Shown here: in pieces, positions 8,770 to 17,413 of the stretch
How the letters are laid out: each line of letters opens with the position of its first letter
How positions within the stretch are numbered: the stretch's first letter is position 1
Program-made: the position numbers and the translations under genes
Assembly: GCA_963728165.1 (NCBI GenBank)
Contig: CAVSIY010000002.1
Location: 186,001 to 250,000, forward strand
Source of the DNA: Hyphomicrobium_A sp963728165
GTDB lineage: Bacteria > Pseudomonadota > Alphaproteobacteria > Rhizobiales > Hyphomicrobiaceae
Length of the DNA: 64,000 nucleotides
Reading direction: 5' to 3'
Notes under the pieces: model-generated
What the model was told of the DNA's origin: nothing
Database searches by the model: none
Seen by the model: the letters and a program-made list of their open reading frames with translations, nothing else

Positions 8770-9399
8770 ATGCTGAAGAGCATCGAGAGCTCAAAACGCG
8801 CTGACAACCCTTACAAGCACTGGATCTTGACGAAGTGCCTGCCCGACGATGCCGTCGACGCCATTCTGGGCCTGCCCTTCGAGGCCCCGCCTCTCGAGGG
8901 TGTCTCGGGCAAGCGAGAGCTTCACAACAACACCCGCAAATACTTCGATCAGGAGAACATGGGCCACTTCGCGGTCTGCAAGGCGGTCAACGACGCCTTC
9001 CAGAGCAAGGCGATCACGGACCGCATCGAGCAGCACTTCGGCACCAATCTCGACGGATCATACCTGCGTGTCGAGATCGCTCAGGATACCGACGGGTTCT
9101 GGCTCGAGCCGCACACGGACCTGGGCGTCAAGCTGTTCACGATGCTGCTCTACACCTCCAAGGATCCGAGCCACGCCGACCTCGGGACCGACATCTACGA
9201 CGCCGAGAAGCACCACGTGGGGCGCTCGCCGTTCGAGAGCAACGCCGCACTCGTCTTCATTCCCTCCGACATCACCTACCACGGCTTCGAGCGGCGCAAG
9301 ATCGACGGCGTGCGCAAGTCGGTGATCATCAACTACGTCACCAACGAGTGGCGCGCCCGCGAGCAGCTGGCCTTCCCCGATCGGCCGATCGCCCACTGA
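8770..9399 (+). CDS. 2-oxoglutarate/Fe(II)-dependent oxygenase
   Basis: 209-residue product with a double-stranded beta-helix pattern. The iron ligands H115 and D117 lie in EPHTDLGVK and H171 in ITYHGFERR; R182 in GVRKSVIINYV is placed to bind 2-oxoglutarate. Such stand-alone proteins hydroxylate small molecules or protein side chains; the substrate cannot be told. The start is the ATG at 8770, since the conserved part begins soon after. It ends 60 bp before the dehydrogenase gene on the same strand. Confidence 0.85.
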   Translation: MLKSIESSKRADNPYKHWILTKCLPDDAVDAILGLPFEAPPLEGVSGKRELHNNTRKYFDQENMGHFAVCKAVNDAFQSKAITDRIEQHFGTNLDGSYLRVEIAQDTDGFWLEPHTDLGVKLFTMLLYTSKDPSHADLGTDIYDAEKHHVGRSPFESNAALVFIPSDITYHGFERRKIDGVRKSVIINYVTNEWRAREQLAFPDRPIAH

Positions 9400-9459
9400 G
9401 AGCCGCCGGGCGACGCAGCTCGCTCTAAGACCCGTCAGCGAAGATCAAAGGAACCGAGG

Positions 9460-10344
9460 ATGGCGAAGGCGGCGTGGATCGGCCTTGGCGTCATGGGCTT
9501 TCCCATGGCGGGGCATCTTCTCACGAAGGGCGGTCACGACGTCGTCGTCTACAACCGCACTGCGGCCAAGGCGCAAGCCTGGGTCGCCGAGCGCGGCGCC
9601 GGAGCGGTCGCCGCCACGCCGGCGGCAGCCGCCGCCGGTGCCGATTTGGTGTTCTGCTGCGTGGGCAACGACAACGACCTGCGCGCGGTGACGGTCGGCG
9701 CGGACGGAGCCTTCCACGCCATGGGCGCCGGCACCGTATTCGTCGATCACACGACGGCGTCGGCCGAGGTGGCGCGCGAGCTTGCGAGTGCTGCGGCCGC
9801 GCGCGGGTTCTCCTTTCTCGATGCGCCCGTCTCGGGCGGCGAGGCAGGCGCCCAGAACGGCACCCTCACGGTGATGGTTGGCGGCGAGGAGGACGCGTTC
9901 CGGCGCGCGGCGCCGCTCATCAAGGCTTACGCCCGCGCCGTCACGCGCATCGGACCTTCCGGTGCCGGCCAGCTCACCAAGATGGTCAACCAGATCGCCA
10001 TAGCGGGCCTCTTGCAGGGGCTGTCAGAGGCGATCCACTTTGCCGAGAAGGCCGACCTCGATCTCGACCTCGTCATGGCGACCATCTCCAAGGGCGCGGC
10101 GCAGTCCTGGCAGCTCGAGAACCGCTGGAAGACCATGCACGAGGACCGCTTCGATTTCGGCTTCGCGGTCGACTGGATGCGCAAGGATCTGGCGATCTGC
10201 CTCGCCGAGGCGCGCCACAACGGCTCGAGCCTGCCGGTCACGGCGCTCGTCGATCAGTTCTATGCCGACGTGCAGAGGATGGGCGGCGCCCGCTGGGACA
10301 CCTCGAGCCTCATCGCCCGCCTGAAGGCCGACGGCGCGGCGTGA
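9460..10344 (+). CDS. NAD(P)-dependent beta-hydroxyacid dehydrogenase (3-hydroxyisobutyrate dehydrogenase family)
   Basis: 294 residues. The N-terminal Rossmann motif GLGVMG (8-13) is followed by the family signature DAPVSGG (121-127), the substrate-binding segment, and the catalytic lysine K174 in GAGQLTKMVNQ. An all-helical C-terminal domain completes the fold. The family oxidises 3-hydroxyisobutyrate, tartronate semialdehyde, gamma-hydroxybutyrate or related acids; the exact substrate is not readable here. The next gene (YjbQ) begins two bases after this stop (GTGAGATG), so the two are co-transcribed. Confidence 0.9.
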   Translation: MAKAAWIGLGVMGFPMAGHLLTKGGHDVVVYNRTAAKAQAWVAERGAGAVAATPAAAAAGADLVFCCVGNDNDLRAVTVGADGAFHAMGAGTVFVDHTTASAEVARELASAAAARGFSFLDAPVSGGEAGAQNGTLTVMVGGEEDAFRRAAPLIKAYARAVTRIGPSGAGQLTKMVNQIAIAGLLQGLSEAIHFAEKADLDLDLVMATISKGAAQSWQLENRWKTMHEDRFDFGFAVDWMRKDLAICLAEARHNGSSLPVTALVDQFYADVQRMGGARWDTSSLIARLKADGAA

Positions 10345-10345
10345 G

Positions 10346-10765
10346 ATGAAGTCCTACCGCAAGGAATTGTGGTTCGATATCCCGGGGCGGCGGGCGTTCG
10401 TCAACATCACGCCCAAGGTCGAGGATTGCCTCGCCGACAGCGGCATCCGCGAAGGGCTCGTGCTCGTCAACGCCATGCACATCACCGCCTCCGTCTTCAT
10501 CAACGACGACGAGCGGGGCCTGCACCACGACTACGAGGTGTGGCTCGAGGCGCTGGCGCCGCACGAGCCGACGAGCCGCTACCGCCACAACCGCACCGGC
10601 GAGGACAACGCGGATGCGCACCTGAAACGCCAGGTGATGGGCCGCGAGGTGGTGGTGGCCATCACCGACGGCAAGCTCGATTTCGGCCCCTGGGAGCAGA
10701 TCTTCTACGGCGAGTTCGACGGCGGCCGCCGAAAGCGCGTGCTCGTCAAAATCGTCGGCGAATGA
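10346..10765 (+). CDS. YjbQ/UPF0047 family protein (secondary thiamine-phosphate synthase activity)
   Basis: 139-residue full-length UPF0047 protein. It shows the N-terminal strand pair, the NAMHITASVFIND segment, the HNRTGEDNADAHLKRQVMG core with conserved Asn/Glu/Asp/His, and the C-terminal strand GPWEQIFYGEFDG. Members form trimers and have weak thiamine-phosphate synthase activity in E. coli; the physiological role is unsettled. It starts immediately after the dehydrogenase stop, so it belongs to one operon with it. Confidence 0.92.
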   Translation: MKSYRKELWFDIPGRRAFVNITPKVEDCLADSGIREGLVLVNAMHITASVFINDDERGLHHDYEVWLEALAPHEPTSRYRHNRTGEDNADAHLKRQVMGREVVVAITDGKLDFGPWEQIFYGEFDGGRRKRVLVKIVGE

Positions 10766-10808
10766 GCTGCTATAGTCGGCGCCTCGCAACTTTCGAGGAG
10801 GCCCGCGC

Positions 10809-11204
10809 ATGCCGATCACCGCCTTCTACGCTTCACTGCTCGCCGCGCTCTATATCTTCCTGAGCGTCCGCGTCATCGGCTGGCGCCGGACACAGCGGGT
10901 CGAGCTCGGTCACGGCGAGGACCCGCAACTGCTGCGGCGCATGCGCGTGCACGCAAACTTCGCCGAGTACGCGCCATTGACGCTTCTGTTGATGGCGCTC
11001 GCCGAGAGCATGACGGCGCCGCGCCCGCTTGTGCACCTCGTCGGCATCCTGTTGGTCGCCGGACGGCTGGTGCACGCCTACGGGCTGTCGCAGACGCCGC
11101 ACATCCTGCGCTATCGAGCGGGCGGCATGATGCTGACGCTCGCCGCGCTCGCAATCGCAGCGCTGATGTGCTTCACCTTCTCGGCGCTGTTTCTCGTCGC
11201 TTAG
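10809..11204 (+). CDS. MAPEG family membrane protein (YecN-like)
   Basis: 131 residues with four transmembrane helices. It shows the MAPEG-type pattern RRMRVHANFAEYAPLTLLLMALAE between helices one and two, and GRLVHAYGLS in the third. MAPEG proteins include microsomal glutathione transferases and bacterial YecN, trimeric membrane proteins. GAGG lies 7 bases ahead of the start. It lies 43 bp after yjbQ, so it may share that transcript. Its stop codon overlaps the end of the convergent lrp-type gene by four bases. Confidence 0.9.
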   Translation: MPITAFYASLLAALYIFLSVRVIGWRRTQRVELGHGEDPQLLRRMRVHANFAEYAPLTLLLMALAESMTAPRPLVHLVGILLVAGRLVHAYGLSQTPHILRYRAGGMMLTLAALAIAALMCFTFSALFLVA

Positions 11205-11695
11205 ACTTTGGCCGCGCGCTCGGCATTGGAGCTACGCGCGAACTGCAGCGGCAGCGCGGTCGTGTATTTGATCTGCTCCATGGCGAAAGCAGACGACACC
11301 TTGGCGATCTCGATGCGCGCAATCAGCTTCTTGTAGAAGGCGTCGTAGGCGTCGATGTCGGGCACGACGACGCGCAGCATGTAGTCGATGTCGCCCGACA
11401 TGCGATAGAACTCGACCACCTCGGGAAAGTCGGCCACGGCGCTATGGAAGCGTTCGAGCCACGCGACCGTGTGCTGGTCCGTCTTGATCGAGACGACGAC
11501 GCTGACGCCGGCGTTGACCTTGTGGGGATCGAGGATCGCCACCCGGCGCTGGATCACGCCCGCCTCCTCCAGCTTCTGGATGCGCCGCCAGCAGGGCGTG
11601 GTCGAGAGCCCGACCTCCTTGCCGATGTCGGCGACAGGCCGCGTGCAGTCCTCCTGCAGGATGCGCAGGATCTTGATGTCCATCTCGTCGAGCAT
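11201..11695 (-). CDS. Lrp/AsnC family transcriptional regulator
   Basis: 164 residues. An N-terminal winged HTH (DIKILRILQEDCTRPVADI, with the recognition helix at STTPCWRRIQKLEEAGVI) is joined by a short linker to a C-terminal RAM (ligand-binding) domain. Such proteins are octameric or dimeric DNA-binding feedback regulators of amino acid metabolism. No adjacent divergent metabolic gene is present, so the target cannot be inferred. It is convergent with, and slightly overlaps, the MAPEG gene. Confidence 0.93.
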   Translation of the reverse strand: MLDEMDIKILRILQEDCTRPVADIGKEVGLSTTPCWRRIQKLEEAGVIQRRVAILDPHKVNAGVSVVVSIKTDQHTVAWLERFHSAVADFPEVVEFYRMSGDIDYMLRVVVPDIDAYDAFYKKLIARIEIAKVSSAFAMEQIKYTTALPLQFARSSNAERAAKV

Positions 11696-11804
11696 TGCCC
11701 CGTCCTGTTTGGAAAATTGTTCTCGATTAGAGCGGGTAGCGCGATTAGGCTTTTCCTTTGTCGCGCCGTCAAGGGGAATAGCAGTAACTTTTTTCTACGG
11801 CTGG

Positions 11805-12437
11805 TTACGAACCCTGCGCGTCCAGCAACCTGCGCACCTCGCCGCGCAGCCGCGGCACCAGCTCGGCCTCGAACCAGGGATGCCGCTTGAGCCAGGCATT
11901 GTTGCGCCAGGACGGATGCGGCAGCGACAGGCAGCGCGGCACAATGCCGGGACGCTCCAGCACGCTGCGCCAGCTGGCGACGGTGGCGGTGACGCCCTCC
12001 TTTGCGTCAGCTCCAAGGTGCCAGCGTTGGGCGTAGCCGCCGACGAGCAGCATCAGCTCGATCTGCCCCAGCTCGGCAAAGAGCCGCGCCCGCCACCTCG
12101 GCGCACATTCGCGCCGCGGCGGCAGGTCGGCGCCGCCGGCGTCCTGCCCCGGATAGCAGAAGCCCATGGGAACGATGGCGACGCGGCGCACGTCGTAGAA
12201 CTCATCGGCCGTGACACCCATCCAATCCCGCAACCGCTCGCCAGAGGGATCGCTGAAAGGAACGCCCGAGGCATGCACGCGCGCTCCCGGCGCCTGGCCT
12301 ATGACTGCGAGCCGCGCCGAGCGGCTCACGCGCAAAACCGGGCGCGGCTCGTGGCCGAGCGGCGCGCCGTCGGGCGCCTCGACGCAGAGCCGGCAGGCGC
12401 GGATCTCATCCAGCAGGCGATCGAGGCGCGAGGCCAC
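11805..12437 (-). CDS. uracil-DNA glycosylase family protein
   Basis: 210 residues. Seen: RACRLC near the N-terminus, the first active-site motif GQAPGARVHASGVPF, the mid-protein PMGFCYPG, and a C-terminal LPHPSWRN motif equivalent to the HPSxxN/R loop of family 4/5-like UDGs. The full set of four cluster-ligating cysteines of family 4 is not obvious. Removal of uracil or a related damaged base from DNA is the expected activity. It is co-directional with, and 12 bp after, the MBL hydrolase gene, so probably one operon. Confidence 0.85.
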   Translation of the reverse strand: MASRLDRLLDEIRACRLCVEAPDGAPLGHEPRPVLRVSRSARLAVIGQAPGARVHASGVPFSDPSGERLRDWMGVTADEFYDVRRVAIVPMGFCYPGQDAGGADLPPRRECAPRWRARLFAELGQIELMLLVGGYAQRWHLGADAKEGVTATVASWRSVLERPGIVPRCLSLPHPSWRNNAWLKRHPWFEAELVPRLRGEVRRLLDAQGS

Positions 12438-12449
12438 CGGGCTCTCCGC

Positions 12450-13193
12450 TCAGATGTCGAGTGTCATGCCGTCCTCGGCCAGCAGCACGCGGGGATCGCG
12501 CACGTGCGCGCGCTGCGCCAGCATCTCTGAGCTCATGTGCGTGAGCATCACGCGCTTGGCACCGAGCCGGTCGAGGTTCGTCTCGATGTTGCGCCACGTC
12601 ATATGGTAGCCGACCTTCACATCAAAGCCGAAGCACTCGGCGATGAAGAGGTCGGCGCCCTTGGCGGTCGGCAGCAGGCTCTCGACCCACTCGGTGTCGC
12701 CGGAAAAGCTCAAGGTCTTGCCGCCGGCCTCGAGCCGCAGCGCGTACGGCGGCGCGCCGGAGGGATGCGACACCTCATAGGGCGTCACCTGGACCGAGCC
12801 GACGGCGAGCGGCGTTGCCTCCGCGTATTCCAGAAAGCGCATCTTAAAGCGCCGCTCGATCTTCGATGATCCGGGAAAGAGGGCCTCTGCCGCCGTCGTG
12901 AAGCGCGCTGCGATCCCCGCGGGGCCCGTGATGGTGAGCGGTGCGGTCCGCTTGGAAACGTAGTGGGCATAGAGCAGCCACCACACCAGGCCTGCGAAGT
13001 GATCGCCGTGAAGGTGCGAGATGAGAATAGTGGAGACGCGGTCGGGCTCGAGCCCCAGGCGCTGCATGCCGATGACGGCGGTCGCCCCGCAGTCGATCAA
13101 AATCTCCTCGCCCGGCAGAGCGACGTGGTAGCACGTCTGCAGCCGCCCGCCGGAGCCGAATGCGTCGCCCGAGCCGACGACGGTAAGCTTCAT
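12450..13193 (-). CDS. MBL-fold metallohydrolase (RNase Z-like subgroup)
   Basis: 247 residues. The zinc motif HLHGDH is in ISHLHGDHFAGL; further ligands are the histidine in YEVSHPSG, the aspartate in SFSGDTEW and the C-terminal MLTHMSSEM. The N-terminal strand pair TVVGSGDAFGSGGR matches the RNase Z/PhnP/AtsA-like subgroup. Substrate could be a cyclic phosphodiester, an arylsulfate or an RNA 3' end; it lacks the exosite arm of canonical RNase Z. First gene of a probable two-gene unit with the glycosylase. Confidence 0.88.
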   Translation of the reverse strand: MKLTVVGSGDAFGSGGRLQTCYHVALPGEEILIDCGATAVIGMQRLGLEPDRVSTILISHLHGDHFAGLVWWLLYAHYVSKRTAPLTITGPAGIAARFTTAAEALFPGSSKIERRFKMRFLEYAEATPLAVGSVQVTPYEVSHPSGAPPYALRLEAGGKTLSFSGDTEWVESLLPTAKGADLFIAECFGFDVKVGYHMTWRNIETNLDRLGAKRVMLTHMSSEMLAQRAHVRDPRVLLAEDGMTLDI

Positions 13194-13281
13194 GTGCGCC
13201 TCGCAAACCTCAAGGTGTCAAATCCTCTGCCATCCTCGCAGGAGCGACAACGCGCCCCTTTCAAGCTGCCTAAATTGCCGT

Positions 13282-13893
13282 TCACGCCGCCGCGCTCGGG
13301 CGGGCGGAAACCTCTCGATGCCAGCGCGCGACATTATCGAGCCCGGCCGGCATGTCGAGACGCGCTGGCTTCATGAAATCGATAGCCACCAGTGCCGTGA
13401 TGTCGGCGACCGAGTAATCGTGGCCGGCGATGAAGGGACGGTCGGCGAGCACGCCATCGAGCAGGGTGAGCATCGCCGCGACCTTGGCCTTGTTGGCCTC
13501 GCCCCATTCGGCCACCTGCGGCACCTCCAGATGGCTCATCTTGGGGTGCAGATGGCGGAAGACGGCGGCGACCGTGCCAAACAGCCCGAACTCCACCCGC
13601 CGGTTCCACATTTCCACCGTTGCCTGGCCCACGGGCCCTTCTCCGAACAAGGCCGGGCGCGGCTGGATCTCCTCGAAGTAGCGGCAGATGGCCACCGATT
13701 CGCAGATCACCGTCCCATCGTCGAGGATCAGGATGGGCACCCGCTGCATGGGGTTGAGGGCGGTGAACTCCGGGGTGCGCAGCACCCCCGCCATGAGATC
13801 GACCTCCTCGAACGGGACGGCGATGCCTTTCTCGGCGAGGAAGATATGCACCCGGCGAGGATTGGGCGCACCGCGCGTCTCGATGATCCGCAT
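13282..13893 (-). CDS. glutathione S-transferase family protein
   Basis: 203 residues from the ATG at 13893. The open frame extends to 14034, but the added residues are basic low-complexity sequence. It has a thioredoxin-fold N-terminal domain with NPRRVHIFLAEKG, the cis-Pro motif QRVPILILDDG and ESVAICRYFEE, and an all-helical C-terminal domain with the conserved N-capping segment YSVADITALVAIDF. The catalytic residue is probably Asn11 or Arg13 rather than Ser/Cys. Cytosolic conjugation or reductase activity; substrate not known. Confidence 0.9.
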   Translation of the reverse strand: MRIIETRGAPNPRRVHIFLAEKGIAVPFEEVDLMAGVLRTPEFTALNPMQRVPILILDDGTVICESVAICRYFEEIQPRPALFGEGPVGQATVEMWNRRVEFGLFGTVAAVFRHLHPKMSHLEVPQVAEWGEANKAKVAAMLTLLDGVLADRPFIAGHDYSVADITALVAIDFMKPARLDMPAGLDNVARWHREVSARPSAAA

Positions 13894-14106
13894 GGCCTGG
13901 GGCGTCTGAAGTTCGATTCTTAACGGGACCGTAGCCGCACCTGGCCTCCGCCACAATGCACGCCGCAAGCCTGAGCGCCGGGGCAGGCTCGCCTTGTATC
14001 GGCTTCTTTTTGGAGAAACCGTATTGATAAACACTTAGTTAGGAAATCGTGCGGAGATTGACCATTAGGGTCGGGTCCAGCATTGGTCCCCCGGACGGCG
14101 GACAAT

Positions 14107-15726
14107 ATGAACAGCAGTGCCAAAGCCGACGAGATCGGACGGCTTAAGAGCCGGTGTGACGCGCGGCAGCGCGCGGCCGCCGATCTTAAGGCGACCCGGG
14201 CGCGGCTCGCCGCCGGCTCCAGCATGAAGCCGGAGTTCGAGTACGAGCTCCTGGCCATGTACGTGCGCAGCGAGCTCGGCGCCGCCGTGACCATGCCGGC
14301 GCTTTACGCTTTGTTCGCCATCGCCTCCATGTTCTGGTCGCCCGTCTTCAATGCCGTCTTGTGGCTGGTGATCGTCATCGGCGCCAAGGTGGTCCTGCTC
14401 GACCAGGGACGCCGATTTCTGGCGCTGCCGCCGTCTCAGGTGAACGTACGTCTGTGGCGCCGCCGCTTCACCATCATCGAGCTGTTGAACGGCGTCGCGC
14501 TCGCCGGCTTCGCCCTCGTCGGCGTCGGCAAGAACCTCGTGACCGGCGGCGATCTCCTGTTCGCCTCCCATGTCTTCATCTTCGCCACGCTGATCGTCGT
14601 GCTGGCGATCCGCACCATGTTCGCCGCGACCATTCCCGTGATCCTCTACTGCGGCACGGTGCCGATGACGGCCGCCGTCGTCTTGCGCCTGCTGTTGCTG
14701 CACGATCCTTTTTATGTGGCGCTCGCCTCCATGGCGGTCGGCGTGCACCTCTACTTCATCTTCCTGGCGCGGGGCTTGCGCGCGACCACGCTGTCGATGC
14801 TCGAGTTCCGCAGTGAGAAGGACGCGCTGATCGCCGAGCTCGAGGAGCAGAAGTCCGTCTCCGACGAGGCGCGCCGGCGCGCGGAGGCGGCCAACCAAGC
14901 CAAGTCCCGTTTCCTCGCCACCATGAGCCACGAGCTCAGAACGCCGCTCAACGCTATTCTCGGGTTCTCGGAGGTGATGAAGACGGAGCTGTTCGGCCCC
15001 ATGGAGAACCCAAGGTACCGCGAGTACGCCGGCAACATCCTCGACAGCGGACGCCACCTTCTGCATCTCATCAACGAGATCCTCGACCTAACGCGCATCG
15101 AGTCGGGCCGCTACGAGCTGCACGAGGAGCCACTGCGGCTCATCGACATCGCCGATGAATGCCACAAGCTGTTAAAGCTCAGGGCGGACAGCAAAGGGCT
15201 GCAGGTCATCGACGACTTCGAGCCGGACCTGCCCGCCGTCTGGGCCGACCAGCGCGCCATGCGCCAGATCTGCCTCAACCTCATGTCGAACGCCTTGAAG
15301 TTTACGCCGAAGGGCGGCCGCATCACGCTGCGCGTCGGCGCCACGCCGGACGGCGGTCAGTTCCTCGCCGTGTGCGACAACGGCCCCGGCATCCCCGCCG
15401 ACGAGATCCCCAAGGTGCTGCAGGCCTTCGGCCAGGGAGCGCTCGCGCAGCAGAACGCCGAGGGCGGCGCCGGGCTCGGCCTCGCCATCGTGCAGAACCT
15501 GATCGAGCTGCATGGGGGAAGCCTGGCGCTCACCTCGGAGCTGCGCAAGGGCACCGACGCCAAAGTCCTGTTGCCGGGCTTCCGTGTGCTGCGTGCCCTG
15601 GCGCCGCTGCAGCCGCTGGGTGAGGAAACGCACCGCGTCAAGGAGGTGGGCCCGCGCCCACCGCGGCAGGCGCGCATGCGCTCCAAGGCGTCCGCCGCCC
15701 GGGGCGCGACAACTCCCCTCAGCTGA
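14107..15726 (+). CDS. membrane sensor histidine kinase (PdhS/DivJ-like)
   Basis: 539 residues from the ATG at 14107 (a TTG at 14083 and an ATG at 14224 are alternatives). Six or so transmembrane helices fill residues about 55-225, followed by a coiled coil, a HisKA domain with SHELRTPLNAILGFSEVM (H275), and a HATPase_c domain with N box NLMSNALKF, G1 CDNGPGIP and G2 GAGLGLAIV. The H-box neighbourhood with KTELFGPM is typical of the DivJ/PleC/PdhS group that governs the alphaproteobacterial cell cycle. No PAS domain. No response regulator is adjacent, so it is an orphan; assigning it to the DivK pathway is inference. The C-terminal 60 residues are a basic tail. Confidence 0.88.
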   Translation: MNSSAKADEIGRLKSRCDARQRAAADLKATRARLAAGSSMKPEFEYELLAMYVRSELGAAVTMPALYALFAIASMFWSPVFNAVLWLVIVIGAKVVLLDQGRRFLALPPSQVNVRLWRRRFTIIELLNGVALAGFALVGVGKNLVTGGDLLFASHVFIFATLIVVLAIRTMFAATIPVILYCGTVPMTAAVVLRLLLLHDPFYVALASMAVGVHLYFIFLARGLRATTLSMLEFRSEKDALIAELEEQKSVSDEARRRAEAANQAKSRFLATMSHELRTPLNAILGFSEVMKTELFGPMENPRYREYAGNILDSGRHLLHLINEILDLTRIESGRYELHEEPLRLIDIADECHKLLKLRADSKGLQVIDDFEPDLPAVWADQRAMRQICLNLMSNALKFTPKGGRITLRVGATPDGGQFLAVCDNGPGIPADEIPKVLQAFGQGALAQQNAEGGAGLGLAIVQNLIELHGGSLALTSELRKGTDAKVLLPGFRVLRALAPLQPLGEETHRVKEVGPRPPRQARMRSKASAARGATTPLS

Positions 15727-15816
15727 CGAGCGCCTCTGGGCGCGTTGTGCTCGCCCGCGGCGAGGGCTACATACTGGCGCACGAGCCACGTCTTGCGAGC
15801 TTGCCACGGGACAGGA

Positions 15817-15987
15817 ATGGAGACCCCCTGCGTCGACATCTGCGAGATCGATCGCACATCCGGCCTGTGCCGGGGCTGCGGCCGCACCATCGCCGAGATC
15901 GCCAGCTGGGCGTCCCTATCGAGCGCGGAGCACCGCCGCATCATGAGCGAGCTCGCCGACCGCAAGGCGGCACTCGTCAAGGGATGA
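15817..15987 (+). CDS. DUF1289 domain protein
   Basis: 56 residues from the ATG at 15817. Pattern CVDICEIDRTSGLCRGCGRT carries the conserved Cys set of DUF1289 (possible metal site), followed by a helical stretch ending near the C-terminus. Function of the family is unknown. The retropepsin-like gene starts five bases after the stop, so the two are translated from one message. Confidence 0.85.
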   Translation: METPCVDICEIDRTSGLCRGCGRTIAEIASWASLSSAEHRRIMSELADRKAALVKG

Positions 15988-15991
15988 TCCG

Positions 15992-16699
15992 ATGAGGGCC
16001 TGGCTGCTCTTGGCGTTTGTGGTCCTGGCAGGCCTGCTCCTGCTGTTTCGCGGCAACATCGAGCTGTTGTCCGAGATGAGCGCCTTGGAGATCGTCATTT
16101 TCGCCGGCGGCGTGCTCCTGGTCGCGGTCTACGTCATGGTTCTTTTGGGCAGCGAGCGCAGCCGACCGCTGCAGGCGGTCCGCTATTTGTTGATTTGGGC
16201 CGCGCTCGCTCTCGCCCTCGTCATTGGCTACAGCTACCGCGAGGAGCTTTCCGCCGTAGCCAACCGGGTGGCAGGCGAGCTCACGCCGCCAGGCGACACG
16301 ATCGCCGTGAGCACGACCGAGGAGGGCGAGCGCGCGGTGCGCGTGCGCCGGCGCCTCGATGGGCATTTCGTGGTGCGGGCCGCCGTAAACGGCCAGTCAA
16401 TGACGCTCTTGGTGGACACGGGCGCCTCCACCGTCGTCTTGAAGCCGGGCGACGCGGAACGCGCCGGCATCGACACGCGCGACCTCAACTATACGGTTGC
16501 GGTGCAGACGGCCAACGGCACGACCTACGCCGCACCTGCGCGCCTGCGCTCGCTCGCGGTCGGCTCCCTCGTCGTGCGCGACGTCAACGCGCTGGTGGCG
16601 CCGCCCGGTAGCCTTAACGAAAACTTGCTCGGTATGAGTTTCTTAAGGCGTCTGCGCTCCTATGAGTTCTCCAAGGATTTCCTGACGCTCAGAGGTTAG
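15992..16699 (+). CDS. retropepsin-like aspartic protease, TIGR02281 family (first copy)
   Basis: 235 residues. Three transmembrane helices (about 1-20, 33-53, 66-84) anchor a periplasmic domain with the aspartic-protease triad LLVDTGASTVVL, the flap region and a GMSFLRRL segment typical of the bacterial clan AA (retropepsin/SpoIIGA-like) family. Such single-domain proteases work as homodimers. It is translated just after the DUF1289 gene, and a second paralogue follows after 46 bp. Natural substrate unknown. Confidence 0.87.
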   Translation: MRAWLLLAFVVLAGLLLLFRGNIELLSEMSALEIVIFAGGVLLVAVYVMVLLGSERSRPLQAVRYLLIWAALALALVIGYSYREELSAVANRVAGELTPPGDTIAVSTTEEGERAVRVRRRLDGHFVVRAAVNGQSMTLLVDTGASTVVLKPGDAERAGIDTRDLNYTVAVQTANGTTYAAPARLRSLAVGSLVVRDVNALVAPPGSLNENLLGMSFLRRLRSYEFSKDFLTLRG

Positions 16700-16745
16700 A
16701 GCGCAGGGGCAGCTGCGACCGCGCCCCTTGGGCGGAGCTTCGAGG

Positions 16746-17315
16746 ATGGCACTGAGACCGGGCACACGACGACTGTTGCGCGAGGCGGCGAGCTGGGGCG
16801 TCGTCGCGGTGATCGGCGTGGCCGCCTTCATGCATTACGATGAGCTCAGAAGCGGAACGGCGCGCCTCATCGGGCTGCCGCCGTCAGTGGACGATGGCGG
16901 CCAGCAGGACGCCGCAGACGGGATGCAGGCCACGGCCAAATACGGATCGGTGGTCGAGATCAAGGCCGGGCGCAACGGGCACTTCAACACCGAGGTCGAG
17001 ATCAACGGCCGTCCCATCGGGGCCATGATCGACACCGGTGCGACCATGGTCGTCCTCAGCCACGAGGACGCCGAGCGCGCCGGCCTCTACGTCAACGACA
17101 GTGATTTCAACCGCACCATATGGACGGCAAACGGCGCGGCCCGAGTCGCCGCCGTTACGCTCGGCCGCGTCTCGATCGGCGACATCACCGTGCGCGACGT
17201 TCCCGCGGTCGTGACCCAGGAAGGCCTCCTCAAGACGTCGCTATTGGGCATGAGCTTCCTGAGCCGGCTGTCACGCTTCGACATGCGCTCGGGCGTGCTC
17301 GTGTTAGAGGATTAG
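16746..17315 (+). CDS. retropepsin-like aspartic protease, TIGR02281 family (second copy)
   Basis: 189 residues from the ATG at 16746; an in-frame TTG at 16728 is less likely because GAGG sits directly before the ATG. One N-terminal transmembrane helix (about 15-32) is followed by a linker and the protease domain with AMIDTGATMVVL, the strand SIGDITVRDVPAVV, and LLGMSFLSRL. The same fold and end motif occur in the preceding gene, which has two extra membrane helices, so this is a tandem duplication that has diverged. Both are likely inner-membrane proteins with the active site facing the periplasm. Confidence 0.87.
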   Translation: MALRPGTRRLLREAASWGVVAVIGVAAFMHYDELRSGTARLIGLPPSVDDGGQQDAADGMQATAKYGSVVEIKAGRNGHFNTEVEINGRPIGAMIDTGATMVVLSHEDAERAGLYVNDSDFNRTIWTANGAARVAAVTLGRVSIGDITVRDVPAVVTQEGLLKTSLLGMSFLSRLSRFDMRSGVLVLED

Positions 17316-17413
17316 GCCCCTAATCCGCCCTACTCCAGAACGCGGAATCGACTCTCCTCCTTTCGGCGGCTACACCTGCCCTCGAGCCAAGGGGCCTCCA
17401 ACAGGACTTAGCC

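Noticed and set aside
8610..8804. 64-codon frame before the 2OG oxygenase
   Set aside because: Overlaps the oxygenase start in another frame, and its sequence shows no recognisable domain; only its last 22 codons follow a possible start.
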